A stretch of 47,127 nt of DNA. It comes from Alkalicoccus chagannorensis DSM 18086. GTDB lineage: Bacteria; Bacillota; Bacilli; Bacillales; Salisediminibacteriaceae. Shown in pieces: positions 1 through 8,544 of this stretch; position 1 is the stretch's first letter; every line of letters starts with the position of its first letter. Location: assembly GCF_000429725.1 (NCBI RefSeq), contig NZ_AUCK01000031.1, positions 1-47,127 of the forward strand, read 5' to 3'. Below the pieces are notes generated by a model. The model was given only the letters and a program-made list of their open reading frames with translations. It was not told where the DNA came from and did no database searches. A program made the translations under genes and the position numbers.

Positions 1-134
1 GTGTTACTCACCCGTCCGCCGCTCATTCCACAGGCTTCCCTCCGAAGAGTTCCGCCTGCTTCCTGCGCACGACTTGCATGTATTAGGCACGCCGCCAGCG
101 TTCGTCCTGAGCCAGGATCAAACTCTCCACTAAA
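1..134 (-). rRNA. rrs: 16S ribosomal RNA, 5' end (partial)
   Basis: The reverse complement contains the universal 16S 5' motif AGAGTTTGATCCTGGCTCAG followed by the expected CGAACGCTGGCGG, ACATGCAAGTCG and GGCGGACGGGTGAGTAAC segments. Only about the first 134 nucleotides are present; the gene runs off the left edge. The 5' end is placed by analogy with Bacillus 16S, a few bases before GGAGAGTTTG. Having ygxA immediately upstream in the same orientation matches the rrnD locus of B. subtilis. Confidence 0.97.
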
Positions 135-264
135 ATGTGAAGATCATTGATCTTCCAGCACCGGCATGATAACCGGTCTTTCAAGACGGAATCTGGCTAA
201 AGATTCCTGTAAAAATTGACAGAGAATGATTCATTCTCTTGTTCCTTCTCATCATCTTTTGTTT

Positions 265-279
265 AGTTTTCAAAGAGCT
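265..279 (-). promoter_or_regulatory. rRNA leader boxA antitermination site
   Basis: The minus strand reads AGCTCTTTGAAAACT, which matches the boxA of Bacillus rRNA leaders where NusB/NusE load the antitermination complex. It sits between the proximal rRNA promoter and the 16S 5' end, as expected. A short inverted repeat (AGAGAATGA/TCATTCTCT, about 220-240) follows and may contribute to leader processing. Confidence 0.8.
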
Positions 280-313
280 GTTTCGTGCGCCGCTCGTTTT
301 CGGCGACTTTATT

Positions 314-343
314 AATATAGCACGTGGACGTTTGTACCGTCAA
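314..343 (-). promoter_or_regulatory. rRNA promoter P2 (proximal)
   Basis: On the minus strand a TTGACG -35 box (338-343) and a TATATT -10 box (314-319) are separated by 18 bp. It is the downstream member of two tandem promoters reading into the 16S gene. Confidence 0.75.
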
Positions 344-408
344 TAACTTTTTTGAAAAAGTTATTTGTGCTGTTGTCGGCTGCGGTCTCTTCCGCGGCGA
401 CAAATAAT

Positions 409-437
409 AATATAGCACAGAGCAGAAATCGACGCAA
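409..437 (-). promoter_or_regulatory. rRNA promoter P1 (distal)
   Basis: On the minus strand a TTGCGT -35 box (432-437) and a TATATT -10 box (409-414) are separated by exactly 17 bp. The context TGTGCTATATTA is nearly repeated at P2 (CGTGCTATATTA), suggesting the two promoters arose by duplication or are held alike by selection. Confidence 0.75.
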
Positions 438-773
438 TACATGATCTTGAATTTTTCAAACCGTCTTTCTAAGAAATGCGGATGTTTCCTGCTGAGGCTT
501 CTTCATTGAGGATATGCAGGACGCCGACTGCCGGAGGGAGTGGTTCCGTTACGGTTGCTGCTGCCTCCACGAGATCCTACTCTGCAGGAAGCCAGGATGA
601 AAGTGGATTGATCTTCTCTTTCATTCGGCCGCTCACGTTGAAACTCCGTTCTTAAAGCAGACGATGCAGACATGAAGATGACACCGATCCAAGTCTTGCG
701 GCATCGCTGCTCTCTTTTTGAGCGGGATATGGTTGGGGCCCACCGCTTTCCAGCATAAGAAAGACGGCCGGGC
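438..773. other. Non-coding gap upstream of rRNA promoters
   Basis: This stretch lies between the distal rRNA promoter and the 3' end of the ygxA homologue. A 93-codon open frame on the minus strand has no ribosome binding site or recognisable content. I see no gene, strong terminator or repeat here. Confidence 0.5.
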
Positions 774-1676
774 TCAAGGTCCATTCGAGACGGCTCCCTC
801 CATGAAGTGGAAATTGCCAGCCGTGTATTTGCGATGGTAGAGGGTCTCTCCTCCTGCCTTTTCCAGCTTCACGTCGATGATACCTTTTCTCACAAGGTAT
901 TCGAGTAACAAGCTCAGCTCTGCTGTTGTTGTGCTTGGGAGGCGGTGACGAAGTTCGTCAGCTTCCCAGGCTCCTGCTCTTTCTCTCATCACGGTGAGCA
1001 GATGAGCCGTTCCTTCGCGCGTTTTGGCTCCAATTTCGTATTCCAGTGCCAGAATGAGAAGATCGAGTCTTTCCGGAAGTGGATCCTCTCCCGCAATCAA
1101 TTCCGTGTACAGTTTAAAAATATCCGGGTTCACCTTTTTTATTTCTTCCCACACCGGACTCCGCGGCGCAAGACCGTGCTCAATAAAGGACAGGCGGGCG
1201 AGGTGCAGCAGGACCTCCATGATTTTATGAAACGCGTCCAAATACTGAAAGGATCGAAAAAGCCCTTTCGCCTCTTCAAAATAACCAATAGACCGGGCAA
1301 ACTCCCGTCCTGCGGAAACCTCCCGTTCTTCCGCTGACATCGTACTTATGTTATGAAGGATGTTATTCGCACCCTGATTTTTATCAAAGATAACCTCGCC
1401 GTTCATGAACCAGTCTATCGTATGGATACGCCGATGGTAGTCGAGCCACTCCGTTTCCATTGCTTTCGTAATCGTGTGGACGGCAGCTCTCCAGTTCCCC
1501 GATTCATAGTGGTGAATCCTCCAAGGGTGTTCAGCGTCTTCTTGAACAATGAGGAAGAGGGCATCAAAGTATTCTGAGGACAGCTTATCTTCTGACTTTG
1601 TTTGAAAGACGATCATTGAAAGGGTGAGAGGACTGCCGCTGTGTTCTTGATATAGTTCACGCATCATTTCTTCCAT
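774..1676 (-). CDS. ygxA: YgxA-like nucleotidyltransferase-family protein
   Basis: A 300-residue soluble protein of the YgxA family, named from similarity to the protein encoded just upstream of rrnD in B. subtilis; its biochemical role is not established. The N-terminal ~110 residues resemble a nucleotidyltransferase-like fold, the middle is helical, and the C-terminal ~70 residues (around LRHRLPSTTTAELSLLLEY) look like a winged-helix segment. The ATG at 1676 is preceded by GGAGGA ten bases upstream. It points the same way as the 16S gene and lies directly upstream of its promoters, as in B. subtilis. No transmembrane segment is visible. Family assignment is fairly sure; function is unknown. 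Confidence 0.8.
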   Translation of the reverse strand: MEEMMRELYQEHSGSPLTLSMIVFQTKSEDKLSSEYFDALFLIVQEDAEHPWRIHHYESGNWRAAVHTITKAMETEWLDYHRRIHTIDWFMNGEVIFDKNQGANNILHNISTMSAEEREVSAGREFARSIGYFEEAKGLFRSFQYLDAFHKIMEVLLHLARLSFIEHGLAPRSPVWEEIKKVNPDIFKLYTELIAGEDPLPERLDLLILALEYEIGAKTREGTAHLLTVMRERAGAWEADELRHRLPSTTTAELSLLLEYLVRKGIIDVKLEKAGGETLYHRKYTAGNFHFMEGAVSNGP

Positions 1677-1927
1677 GACAGGAACTCCTCCATTCCTTGG
1701 GTACTGGTTAAATAATTCGACAAAGAACAGTCGTTTCCTCTAAATATCTTACAGTCCGTCACGGGAAGTGAAAGAAGTTCTTTATGGAGGAGGCATGCTG
1801 CATGCACCAGCTCAAGCCGCGGCGGCCGGTTTGATACAAGCTGTTGAAAGATCCTGGACCCTTCCCTTTTGCTGCTTCCCGGTCAGATCCTTACGGAGGC
1901 ATCGCCCTCTGGACGTCACCGGGGCAG

Positions 1928-2070
1928 GAACAAAAGCGCAAAGCGCCTTTTGGTCGGAACGGCTTGTACTGCAGGTTCTTTGAGGGAAGCATGGGTTCTT
2001 CCTGCTTCCCGAGCAGCTGTCAGAGCCGCCGTCACCCTTAATGAAATCTTATATATTCTTATACTTAGCA
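1928..2070 (+). repeat. R1 interspersed repeat, copy 1
   Basis: Begins GAACAAAAGCGCAAAGCGCC and ends near ATATATTCTTATAC. It contains the internal hairpin GGGAAGCA/TGCTTCCC and the long-range pair ACGGC/GCCGT. It lies in the 523-bp gap between the divergent ygxA and ygzB genes. No gene is visible in the rest of that gap (1677-1927 and 2071-2172). Confidence 0.8.
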
Positions 2071-2169
2071 AAAGGGTCGGTAGACAAAGCAGTAAGTTAG
2101 AAAAGCGGTTTCCTTCTATTAAGATGAACTGTTTCAGCGTTTTCTTTTCTGTGCCTTCGCTTCCACCTG

Positions 2170-2178
2170 TGCTATAAT
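2170..2178 (+). promoter_or_regulatory. Extended -10 promoter of ygzB
   Basis: TGCTATAAT is a perfect extended -10 element (TGnTATAAT). No good -35 box is present at 17 bp. It ends 22 bp before the ygzB start codon, leaving a very short leader. Confidence 0.55.
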
Positions 2179-2200
2179 ATTGCCGAAAGGCGTGATATTC

Positions 2201-2566
2201 ATGTTTAGTTCTACGAGTAAAATCAATAAAATCCGGACATTTGCCCTTGTGCTTATCTTTGCCGGTATTATCATTATGTATCTTGGTTTATTCTTTCAGA
2301 CTATGCCTCTTATTATGACCACATTCATGCTCCTTGGATTTTTCGCCATCATCGCCAGTACGATCATCTATTTCTGGATTGGGATGATGTCGTCGAAAGC
2401 GGTACAGGTCACGTGTCCGGAATGCGAAAAGCCGACGAAAGTTCTCGGCAGGGTGGATGCCTGCATGCACTGCAGCGAACCATTGACACTGGACCCGGAT
2501 TTGGAAGGGAAAGAATTCGACCCGCAGTATAATAATAGATCAAATAAAAGCAGAACCGGCGAGTAA
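2201..2566 (+). CDS. ygzB: YgzB family (UPF0295) membrane protein
   Basis: A 121-residue protein of the UPF0295 family, of unknown function. The start [15 protein letters not shown] matches the family N-terminus, so the ATG at 2201 is preferred over the one at 2180; a GGCGTGA ribosome site lies just upstream. Two membrane segments span about residues 14-34 and 41-65. A short cytoplasmic zinc-ribbon-like domain follows, with Cys pairs in CPEC and CMHC, then the conserved [15 protein letters not shown] tail. It converges with perR and shares a bidirectional terminator with it, the same arrangement as in B. subtilis. Confidence 0.9.
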   Translation: MFSSTSKINKIRTFALVLIFAGIIIMYLGLFFQTMPLIMTTFMLLGFFAIIASTIIYFWIGMMSSKAVQVTCPECEKPTKVLGRVDACMHCSEPLTLDPDLEGKEFDPQYNNRSNKSRTGE

Positions 2567-2580
2567 CCGGTTCTGCTTTT
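2546..2580. terminator. Bidirectional terminator between ygzB and perR
   Basis: AAAAGCAGAACCGG and CCGGTTCTGCTTTT form a perfect 14-bp stem with a 7-base loop; A and U tracts lie on both sides so it can act for both convergent genes. It includes the ygzB stop codon. Confidence 0.9.
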
Positions 2581-2582
2581 AT

Positions 2583-3020
2583 TTAATGCCTGCTTCTGCC
2601 GCTGCAGTCAGGGCATGTTCCATATACTTCCATTCGGTGCGTTCTTACTTTAAATCCTGCTACATGTTCTGCCAGCGTCTCGACTTCATCGAGACCCGGG
2701 TAATGAAAGTCTACAATTTTCCCACACCCATCGCAGATCACGTGATAATGATCCGATGTATTGCTGTCGAACCGGCTGGATGAATCTCCATACGTCAACT
2801 CACGTACAAGTCCGGCCTCTTTAAATACCCGGAGGTTGTTATACACAGTGGCAACACTCATGTTGGGAAAGCGGCTCTCCAGTGCTTTGTAGATATCATC
2901 GGCAGTAGGATGAATTTGAGCTTCAAATAAATATTCCAGAATAGCATGGCGCTGCGGCGTCATCCTCACCTTCGTACTCTTCAATGATTGAAGGGCTTCA
3001 CGGAGCTCTTGACTTTCCAT
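2583..3020 (-). CDS. perR: PerR peroxide-responsive repressor (Fur family)
   Basis: A 145-residue metal-dependent repressor of peroxide-defence genes, the same length as B. subtilis PerR. The N-terminal winged helix carries [12 protein letters not shown] and [14 protein letters not shown]. The ligands of the Fe/Mn sensing site are present: His in HPTADD, Asp in SSRFD, the two His of DHYH, and Asp in KIVDF. The structural zinc site has both Cys pairs (CDGC and CPDC). The ATG at 3020 follows AGAGG with an 8-base gap; the in-frame GTG at 3029 would overlap that site. Known PerR regulons often include perR and heme genes, and hemL lies about 2.8 kb away. No key residue is missing. Confidence 0.96.
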   Translation of the reverse strand: MESQELREALQSLKSTKVRMTPQRHAILEYLFEAQIHPTADDIYKALESRFPNMSVATVYNNLRVFKEAGLVRELTYGDSSSRFDSNTSDHYHVICDGCGKIVDFHYPGLDEVETLAEHVAGFKVRTHRMEVYGTCPDCSGRSRH

Positions 3021-3091
3021 CACTCTCACCTCTCATTCGAACAGACAGATTTACGCATGTATCGTGTCCCTGTTGAGACAGTTCAACATAA

Positions 3092-3107
3092 ATTATCAGG
3101 TAATAAT
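3092..3107. promoter_or_regulatory. Possible perR operator
   Basis: ATTATCAGGTAATAAT is an AT-rich interrupted palindrome (ATTAT...ATAAT) about 70 bp upstream of the perR start. It only loosely resembles the published PerR box TTATAATnATTATAA. A TTGTAA hexamer lies next to it on the minus strand. Autoregulation is a guess. Confidence 0.3.
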
Positions 3108-3157
3108 ACTTACAATCAGTATATCGGAGACTTCTGTTTTATGTCAACGAAGGCCAT

Positions 3158-3448
3158 TCAGCCGATGAAAGGAATACTGTCTTTCGCATCGATCATAAAG
3201 GAGGTGTACCGATGGCCCCCTTCTCCAGTAAGTCCCTTTTTCTTCTCATGCTCCAAGCAGATCTGCTGCATCTGTCCGCGGAGTGCCTCTGCGTCCTCTG
3301 GATCAATACCAATCAGAAACGTTGTGCTCCCTCTTTTGAGAAACCCTCCGCTGCTGGCGAGCTCTGTCATTCGGTAGCCGGCACTGGTCAACCCTTCTTC
3401 CATCGCTTCTCTATACCTTCTCTGTACAATACAGATCATCAGCTTCAT
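3158..3448 (-). CDS. Cyclic-di-AMP receptor-like protein (DarA/YaaQ family), short
   Basis: A 96-residue protein of the PII-like DarA (YaaQ) family, which binds the second messenger c-di-AMP. Residues 1-50 match the family well: MKLMICIVQ, then YRMTELASSGGFLKRGSTTF and LIGI, corresponding to the ligand-binding strand and loop of DarA. The second half is shorter than in DarA (109 residues) and lacks the VEVGGATVFVLPVEQF-type ending, so this is a divergent paralogue. The ATG at 3448 has a strong AAAGGAGGGA site 6 bases upstream. It lies 16 bp after the D-2-hydroxyacid dehydrogenase gene and is probably cotranscribed with it. Whether c-di-AMP binding is kept cannot be told from sequence. Confidence 0.8.
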   Translation of the reverse strand: MKLMICIVQRRYREAMEEGLTSAGYRMTELASSGGFLKRGSTTFLIGIDPEDAEALRGQMQQICLEHEKKKGLTGEGGHRYTSFMIDAKDSIPFIG

Positions 3449-3464
3449 TGGTATCCCTCCTTTA

Positions 3465-4421
3465 TTAGTACCCTTTTTCCGGATCGACCAGGTTCCAGTA
3501 TGATTCTTCTCCTCCGCGGTAGACTTCCATATTCCAATGAAAAATATCCATCGACCTGGGCTGGTATTGTGGTGATATGCCGGACAGATGCGGGGTGACC
3601 GTAATCTTCGGATGATCCCAGAAAGGATGCTCCACTGGAAGAGGTTCAGTATCGAAAACATCCAGCACAGCCGATCCAGGTCTTCCTTCATCTACAGCGG
3701 CTATCAACGCCTCATCATCCACCGCATTCCCCCGGCCCATGTTAATGAAAAGGGCATGCTCCTGCATCTTCTCAAAAGCTGCTCTCGAGAATAAGCCATC
3801 TGTCTCCGGCATCTTCGGGAGAACCGATATCACAAAATCCGCCCGGGGCAGGTGTTTGAGAAGGTCCTCCACTGGATACACCTGATCAAAATGGTCGACA
3901 TGCTTCCCTGAAGCGTTGACGCCGATCGTGTGCATACCGAAAGCCTGTGCCAGCCGGGCGGTTTCGCTGCCGATAGCCCCGGCACCGGCAATCAGCAGCT
4001 GCTTCCCGCGCAGCTCCTCCATTACTGGAGCGCGTGACCAGTAGTGTTCCTGTTCCTGCTTCTGCACGACCTCCGTTTTGCGGGAATAATGCAGCATCCG
4101 ATGAACCGCGTATTCAGCCATCGGCCCGGCATGAATGCCTTTTGCATTGGTAACGAGAATGTCTCTGGCGGCAATCTCTTCAAACGGCATTTCGTCCATT
4201 CCGGCTGAGATCACCATGATCCAGCGCAGGGATACCATGTTTTTTATATCCTGACCTGTCAAGTCTTCTCCATACGTAATGAAGATTTCTGCCTCCCCTA
4301 AATAGGGAGCTGCTTCTTTGATGTTACGAAAGAAATAAAACGTTTCCTGCGGAAAACGACGTTTCAAGTCGTCAGCCAGATCTTCCCGCAGTCCTGCCGA
4401 AGATACCACCGCCACGAACAA
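3465..4421 (-). CDS. D-isomer-specific 2-hydroxyacid dehydrogenase
   Basis: A 318-residue NAD(P)-dependent enzyme that interconverts 2-oxo acids and D-2-hydroxy acids; the substrate is not evident. The Rossmann domain has GAGAIGSETARLAQAFGM. The catalytic Arg is in NMGRGNAVDDEAL, the Glu in FDTEPLP, and the His in VTPHLSG. The start is TTG at 4421, six bases after AAAGG; a GTG two codons later (4415) is the alternative. It lies between a membrane-anchored hypothetical protein (12 bp upstream) and the c-di-AMP receptor-like gene (16 bp downstream), giving a likely three-gene operon. B. subtilis has bcp (ygaF) between ygaE and perR; no bcp is seen here. Confidence 0.9.
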   Translation of the reverse strand: MFVAVVSSAGLREDLADDLKRRFPQETFYFFRNIKEAAPYLGEAEIFITYGEDLTGQDIKNMVSLRWIMVISAGMDEMPFEEIAARDILVTNAKGIHAGPMAEYAVHRMLHYSRKTEVVQKQEQEHYWSRAPVMEELRGKQLLIAGAGAIGSETARLAQAFGMHTIGVNASGKHVDHFDQVYPVEDLLKHLPRADFVISVLPKMPETDGLFSRAAFEKMQEHALFINMGRGNAVDDEALIAAVDEGRPGSAVLDVFDTEPLPVEHPFWDHPKITVTPHLSGISPQYQPRSMDIFHWNMEVYRGGEESYWNLVDPEKGY

Positions 4422-4433
4422 CCACGACCTTTC

Positions 4434-4859
4434 CTACTCGGTTTCTATACGGAATTGGAGCTGGGACGAATGCGTTTCTCCGTCATCCCAGTTCAACAGC
4501 GCCCTCCCGCTCACACTGGAGGTGTTCTCACAGGCGGGGCACGGTTCTGAATAGTCGATTGTACCATCAAAATCGTCCAGCTCCAGATTTTGATAAAAGA
4601 AGCCCTTCACGGCACTGTCGACGAAAAATTCAATCGACTGCACCTCCTCAACGGTTACGTTCTCTCCCGCTTCCAGACGAAGGCCCATCATCGTTTCGCC
4701 GCTGTCAGCCTCATCGATATAAAAGACTGCTTCCCAGTCTTCCGTCTCCGATGCGTCTTCGTGATCGGGCTGGAACGGTCCCTCATAATCATCCTGCATC
4801 CAAAATACGACTCCGCCTATTAATGCGATGATGATAAGAAAAGGCAGCATCTGCTTCAT
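4434..4859 (-). CDS. Hypothetical membrane-anchored acidic protein
   Basis: A 141-residue protein I do not recognise. Residues 4-20 (MLPFLIIIALIGGVVFW) form one N-terminal membrane anchor or uncleaved signal; no lipobox Cys follows. The rest is strongly acidic and presumably faces outside, with two Cys in EPCPACEN that could form a disulfide or bind metal. The ATG at 4859 has AAAGGTGGGG upstream. It is the first gene of the likely operon with the dehydrogenase and the c-di-AMP receptor-like gene. Confidence 0.7.
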   Translation of the reverse strand: MKQMLPFLIIIALIGGVVFWMQDDYEGPFQPDHEDASETEDWEAVFYIDEADSGETMMGLRLEAGENVTVEEVQSIEFFVDSAVKGFFYQNLELDDFDGTIDYSEPCPACENTSSVSGRALLNWDDGETHSSQLQFRIETE

Positions 4860-4994
4860 GCGTTACCCCACCTTTCTACTTTTATTTTAGCAGAGAAAGC
4901 CGGTAAAAGCAGTTCCTGTCTGTTCCCTCACGAAAGAATATTTAGATATACTCTCTCCCCCGGGAATACCGCTTTCTTTCCTGCCGCCGCCGCA

Positions 4995-5003
4995 TGTTAT
5001 ACT
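4995..5003 (+). promoter_or_regulatory. Extended -10 promoter of lipoprotein gene
   Basis: TGTTATACT fits TGnTATAAT with one mismatch and lies 37 bp before the start codon. No clear -35 hexamer is present 17 bp upstream. Confidence 0.45.
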
Positions 5004-5039
5004 AATGAGAACGAAAGCGATGGCAGGAGTGAATGCATC

Positions 5040-5711
5040 ATGAAATGGATTCTTATCGCCGCGGGCCTTGTTCTGACAGCCTGCAGCAGTAGAGAGACCC
5101 TCGATGAAATTGAAGGTCATGCGGCTGGACCTCCGGATGGATATGGACGATTGTTCATCTTAATTGAAGATAACGTCGGCGGTCCTTACATCAGGGAAGA
5201 CACGTCGAGACATCCGCTGCGCGATTTCGAGCTTGAAGCATATGCTGCCTCCGTCCGGATGGATGAAGAAGTAAGCACCGGAGAAGAAAGTATCCGTGCA
5301 GCCGAGCTTGCACCGAATCAGAAGGTGCGTCTTGAACTCGAAGAGCCGATTGAAAGAAAAAGCACCTCGCTCGAAAGGTACTTGACGTATCAGCCGCGAT
5401 TTATTCCCGGCGTAGAGCATGCTCGACTGGAGGCGGAACCATACAGCACTGAAGAACTTTATACCTTTTATGAACCGCTTCAGGAGGAAGACTACCGCAT
5501 CCTCACGACCGAAGCGGAGAGTGCAGAGTGGACGCTCTATTTCTCCTCTTTTCGTGAGCATCTTCAGGAAAGGGAGCGGCTGTCGGTCGAATTTTTGGAA
5601 GGACAGGAACAGGAAGTGATGGATGCCCGGTTCACCCTGCTCACCTCTAATGGCCCCATCCTTGAAACGAATGATCCTGAAGAAATTGCCGGCGCTTTCC
5701 CGAATCCGTAA
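5040..5711 (+). CDS. Hypothetical lipoprotein
   Basis: A 223-residue predicted lipoprotein. The N-terminus KWILIAAGLVLTACSS has a hydrophobic core and a lipobox (LTAC) with Cys at residue 15, so the mature protein should be anchored to the outer face of the membrane. The remainder is acidic (many Glu/Asp), as expected for an exported protein in a salty or alkaline habitat. I recognise no domain. The ATG is 10 bases after AGGAG. It is transcribed toward hemL and divergently from the preceding operon. Confidence 0.75.
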   Translation: MKWILIAAGLVLTACSSRETLDEIEGHAAGPPDGYGRLFILIEDNVGGPYIREDTSRHPLRDFELEAYAASVRMDEEVSTGEESIRAAELAPNQKVRLELEEPIERKSTSLERYLTYQPRFIPGVEHARLEAEPYSTEELYTFYEPLQEEDYRILTTEAESAEWTLYFSSFREHLQERERLSVEFLEGQEQEVMDARFTLLTSNGPILETNDPEEIAGAFPNP

Positions 5712-5780
5712 AGCACCCCCTCCTCCTTCTTCCCCGACTATGATACAATGATGCAGGAAAAACCGGAGGAGGATGCTAGG

Positions 5781-7094
5781 ATGAAACGCAGCAATTCAGA
5801 AAAATTATATCAGGAAGCAGAAACGAAAATTCTCGGAGGAGTCAACAGTCCTTCACGAGCATATAAAGGCGTAAACGGCGGCACCCCTGTTTTTATGGAA
5901 AAAGGCAGTGGTGCTTACTTATGGGACGAGGATGGGAACCGTTACATCGACTACCTGGCAGCTTATGGGCCGATCATCACCGGACACGCCCATCCGCACA
6001 TCACGAACACGCTGCAGCGTGCGGCCGAGGACAGTGTACTCATCGGCACACCGACAAAGTACGAAAATGAATTCGCTTCGATGCTGCAGGAAGCTGTCCC
6101 TTCCCTGGAACGTGTGCGATTCGTGAATTCGGGTACGGAAGCAGTAATGACCACCATTCGTGTCGCTAGAGCTTATACAGGCCGTAATAAAATGATTAAA
6201 TTTGCCGGCTGTTATCACGGTCACTCGGATCCGGTCCTCGTCGCTGCCGGTTCCGGCCCCTCTACTACGGGCAATCCGGATTCCGCCGGTGTCACGGCGA
6301 GTACGGCAGCGGATGTGATCACGGTCCCATTTAACGATCCCGATGCTCTGGAAAAAGCGCTGGCTTCCTTCGGGGCAGAGACTGCCGGCATTCTCGTCGA
6401 ACCGATCGTCGGAAACTTCGGCATCGTTGAACCAGAAAGCGGGTTTCTTGAGAAAGTCAACGAGCTGGCTCATGCGAATGGATCGCTCGTCATCTACGAT
6501 GAGGTTATTACCGCTTTCCGTTTCATGTACGGCGGCGCGCAGAATCTGCTCGGTGTCGAGCCTGACCTTACCGCAATGGGCAAAATCATCGGCGGAGGGC
6601 TGCCGATCGGCGCCTACGGAGGGAGAAAAGACATCATGGAACAAATCTCTCCGCTCGGTCCTGCCTATCAGGCAGGTACCATGGCCGGCAACCCCGCCTC
6701 AATCCGAACAGGCATCGCGTGTTTGGAAGTGCTTCAGCAAGAAGGAACGTATGAGTACCTCGACCGTCTTGGAGCGAGGCTGCAGGAAGGAATCGAAGCC
6801 GCTGCCGCATCGTATCACGTACCGGCCATCGTCCAGCGGCTGAAGGGCGCCCTGACCGTCTATTTCGGAGTCGATCATGTACAGAACTACGCGCATGCTG
6901 AAGCTTCTTCCACCGACATGTTCGCGCTGTTCTTCCATGCGATGCTGGATAAGGGCGTTCATCTTGCACCCTCGAAGTACGAAGCATGGTTTCTTACCAC
7001 GGCGCATACGGAACAGGATATAGAAGATACCATTCGAAAAGTAGAAGAAGTCTTCGCAGAAAACGACTTTTCCGTGCAGGCTTCAGCAGAATAG
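5781..7094 (+). CDS. hemL: Glutamate-1-semialdehyde 2,1-aminomutase
   Basis: A 437-residue PLP enzyme making 5-aminolevulinate from glutamate-1-semialdehyde, an early step of heme synthesis. Diagnostic motifs include [55 protein letters not shown], the PLP lysine in [17 protein letters not shown], and [10 protein letters not shown]. Its synteny with ygaE and the ygaB-D genes marks it as the GsaB-type paralogue of B. subtilis rather than the hemAXCDBL gene. The ATG at 5781 is used because GGAGGA precedes it; the in-frame ATG at 5748 adds eleven unrelated residues. ygaE follows after 43 bp. Confidence 0.95.
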   Translation: MKRSNSEKLYQEAETKILGGVNSPSRAYKGVNGGTPVFMEKGSGAYLWDEDGNRYIDYLAAYGPIITGHAHPHITNTLQRAAEDSVLIGTPTKYENEFASMLQEAVPSLERVRFVNSGTEAVMTTIRVARAYTGRNKMIKFAGCYHGHSDPVLVAAGSGPSTTGNPDSAGVTASTAADVITVPFNDPDALEKALASFGAETAGILVEPIVGNFGIVEPESGFLEKVNELAHANGSLVIYDEVITAFRFMYGGAQNLLGVEPDLTAMGKIIGGGLPIGAYGGRKDIMEQISPLGPAYQAGTMAGNPASIRTGIACLEVLQQEGTYEYLDRLGARLQEGIEAAAASYHVPAIVQRLKGALTVYFGVDHVQNYAHAEASSTDMFALFFHAMLDKGVHLAPSKYEAWFLTTAHTEQDIEDTIRKVEEVFAENDFSVQASAE

Positions 7095-7137
7095 CAGACT
7101 TCTGTCTGCAAAAACGAGAGAGAAAGGATTACGTATC

Positions 7138-8217
7138 ATGAAACTCGGTGCCCGGATTTTTAAAACTGGCCTGGCAGTCACGCTCGCCCTGTATGCTGCT
7201 ATGTGGCTTGATTTCGTAAATCCTGCCTTCGCCGGGCTGGCTGCTTTCTTCGCCGTCCAGCCCTCGGTTCATAAAAGCCTGACGCTGATCTGGGATCAAA
7301 TTCAGGCGAACATCATCAGTGCACTCCTCGCAGTTGCCTTCGTTACTGCGTTCGGGAGTGAACCTTTTGTCATTGGTGCGGTCGTTGTCCTTGTGATTGC
7401 GATCCACATCAAGTGGAAAAAAGAATCAATCATTCCGCTGGCTGTTGTCACCGCCGTTATCATCATGGGAAGCCCTGCAGATAACTTTTACCTTCTCGCA
7501 GCTGACCGGTTCCTGCTCGTGATGACGGGTGTCTTTTCCGCTTTTGTCGTGAATATGCTGTTTCTCCCTCCGAAGCACGAAAATCAAATGTATCATAAAA
7601 TTTCCGGCATCAATGAGGAGATCATGCAGTGGATCCGGCTCCTTCTGCACCATGATATTGATTATCGAACGCTGAAAGAGGATGAGCAGCGGATCCGCGA
7701 TTCCATCGTCAAACTAGAATCCATCTTCTCGCTCTATAAAGAAGAACGCAGCCTCTTCCGGAAGCAGGAATACGCCAGGATGAGAAAGATTGTGCTGTTC
7801 CGGCAGATGATCCGTACAACACGGAAAGCGGAAGACATTTTAAAAAGCCTCGCCAAGCATGATCACGTCACGCATCAGCTGCCCGAAGAGGTCGAGGATA
7901 TGCTGCGGCAGCAGCTCGATGATTTCACGAACTATCACGAGCGCATCATGCAGAAATACATGGGCCGCGTCCGTGCCCATTCCATGAACGATTTCTATGA
8001 AGAAATTACGGAGAGAAAGAAAGAGCTCGTTTCCGTGTTCTTTGTTTCCCAGCGGGACAAGGAATTCGACTATGCCTCCTGGATCCACTTCCTCCCGGTG
8101 ATTGCCCTGATTATAGAGTACTCGGAGCACTTGGAGCATCTGGACCGGCTGGTGGACGGCTTTAATACGTACCACCAGGAGCATAACGAAGCAGAAATTA
8201 CAGACAAAGAATTATAG
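7138..8217 (+). CDS. ygaE: YgaE-like aromatic acid exporter family membrane protein
   Basis: A 359-residue membrane protein of the FUSC/aromatic-acid-exporter type, matching YgaE by position next to gsaB. About four membrane helices fill residues 5-145 (for example ALYAAMWLDFVNPAFAGLAAFFAV and FLLVMTGVFSAFVVNMLFL). A long helical cytoplasmic domain follows, rich in charged residues. ArAE proteins are thought to export aromatic or other organic acids, but the substrate here is unknown. The ATG at 7138 follows AAAGGA. It is likely cotranscribed with hemL. Confidence 0.85.
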   Translation: MKLGARIFKTGLAVTLALYAAMWLDFVNPAFAGLAAFFAVQPSVHKSLTLIWDQIQANIISALLAVAFVTAFGSEPFVIGAVVVLVIAIHIKWKKESIIPLAVVTAVIIMGSPADNFYLLAADRFLLVMTGVFSAFVVNMLFLPPKHENQMYHKISGINEEIMQWIRLLLHHDIDYRTLKEDEQRIRDSIVKLESIFSLYKEERSLFRKQEYARMRKIVLFRQMIRTTRKAEDILKSLAKHDHVTHQLPEEVEDMLRQQLDDFTNYHERIMQKYMGRVRAHSMNDFYEEITERKKELVSVFFVSQRDKEFDYASWIHFLPVIALIIEYSEHLEHLDRLVDGFNTYHQEHNEAEITDKEL

Positions 8218-8264
8218 CGACGTCCATGGGACCCGGTACGTGCTCTGTTGACAATGCTGCAATA

Positions 8265-8350
8265 GAACAAAAGCGCGGACGTCTTTTAGTCGAAACGGCT
8301 CGTGGTGAAGGAGGGCTTCGTTCTACCCGTGCATCGAGCGCAGCCGCCGT
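8265..8350 (+). repeat. R1 interspersed repeat, copy 5 (partial)
   Basis: Starts GAACAAAAGCGCGGACGTC, keeps the ACGGCT/AGCCGCCGT pairing arms, then loses the conserved tail. It lies between the convergent ends of ygaE and the ABC permease. The rest of the 327-bp gap holds only the terminator. Confidence 0.6.
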
Positions 8351-8478
8351 CTTCTGCCTGCACCTGCAGGATACGCTGGTCGATGCTGATCGATCTTGAT
8401 ACCAGAAGACCGGCTTTCCCCTGAACGGCACTTCGGAACGTCCCGCAGAGATCACAGCACGTCCCCCCTGTTAAACAC

Positions 8479-8522
8479 AAAAAGACCAGCCTCTGCGGTA
8501 CTATCCGCCGGCTGGTCTTTTT
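8479..8522. terminator. Bidirectional terminator
   Basis: AAAAAGACCAGCC and GGCTGGTCTTTTT form a perfect 13-bp stem around an 18-base loop that itself can pair (GCGG/CCGC). Serves the convergent ygaE and ABC permease genes. Confidence 0.85.
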
Positions 8523-8544
8523 ACGTCTCCCTGCTCCGGAATCA

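Noticed and set aside
5919-6644. Minus-strand open frame of 241 codons
   Set aside because: Completely antisense to hemL, which is certain from its motifs.
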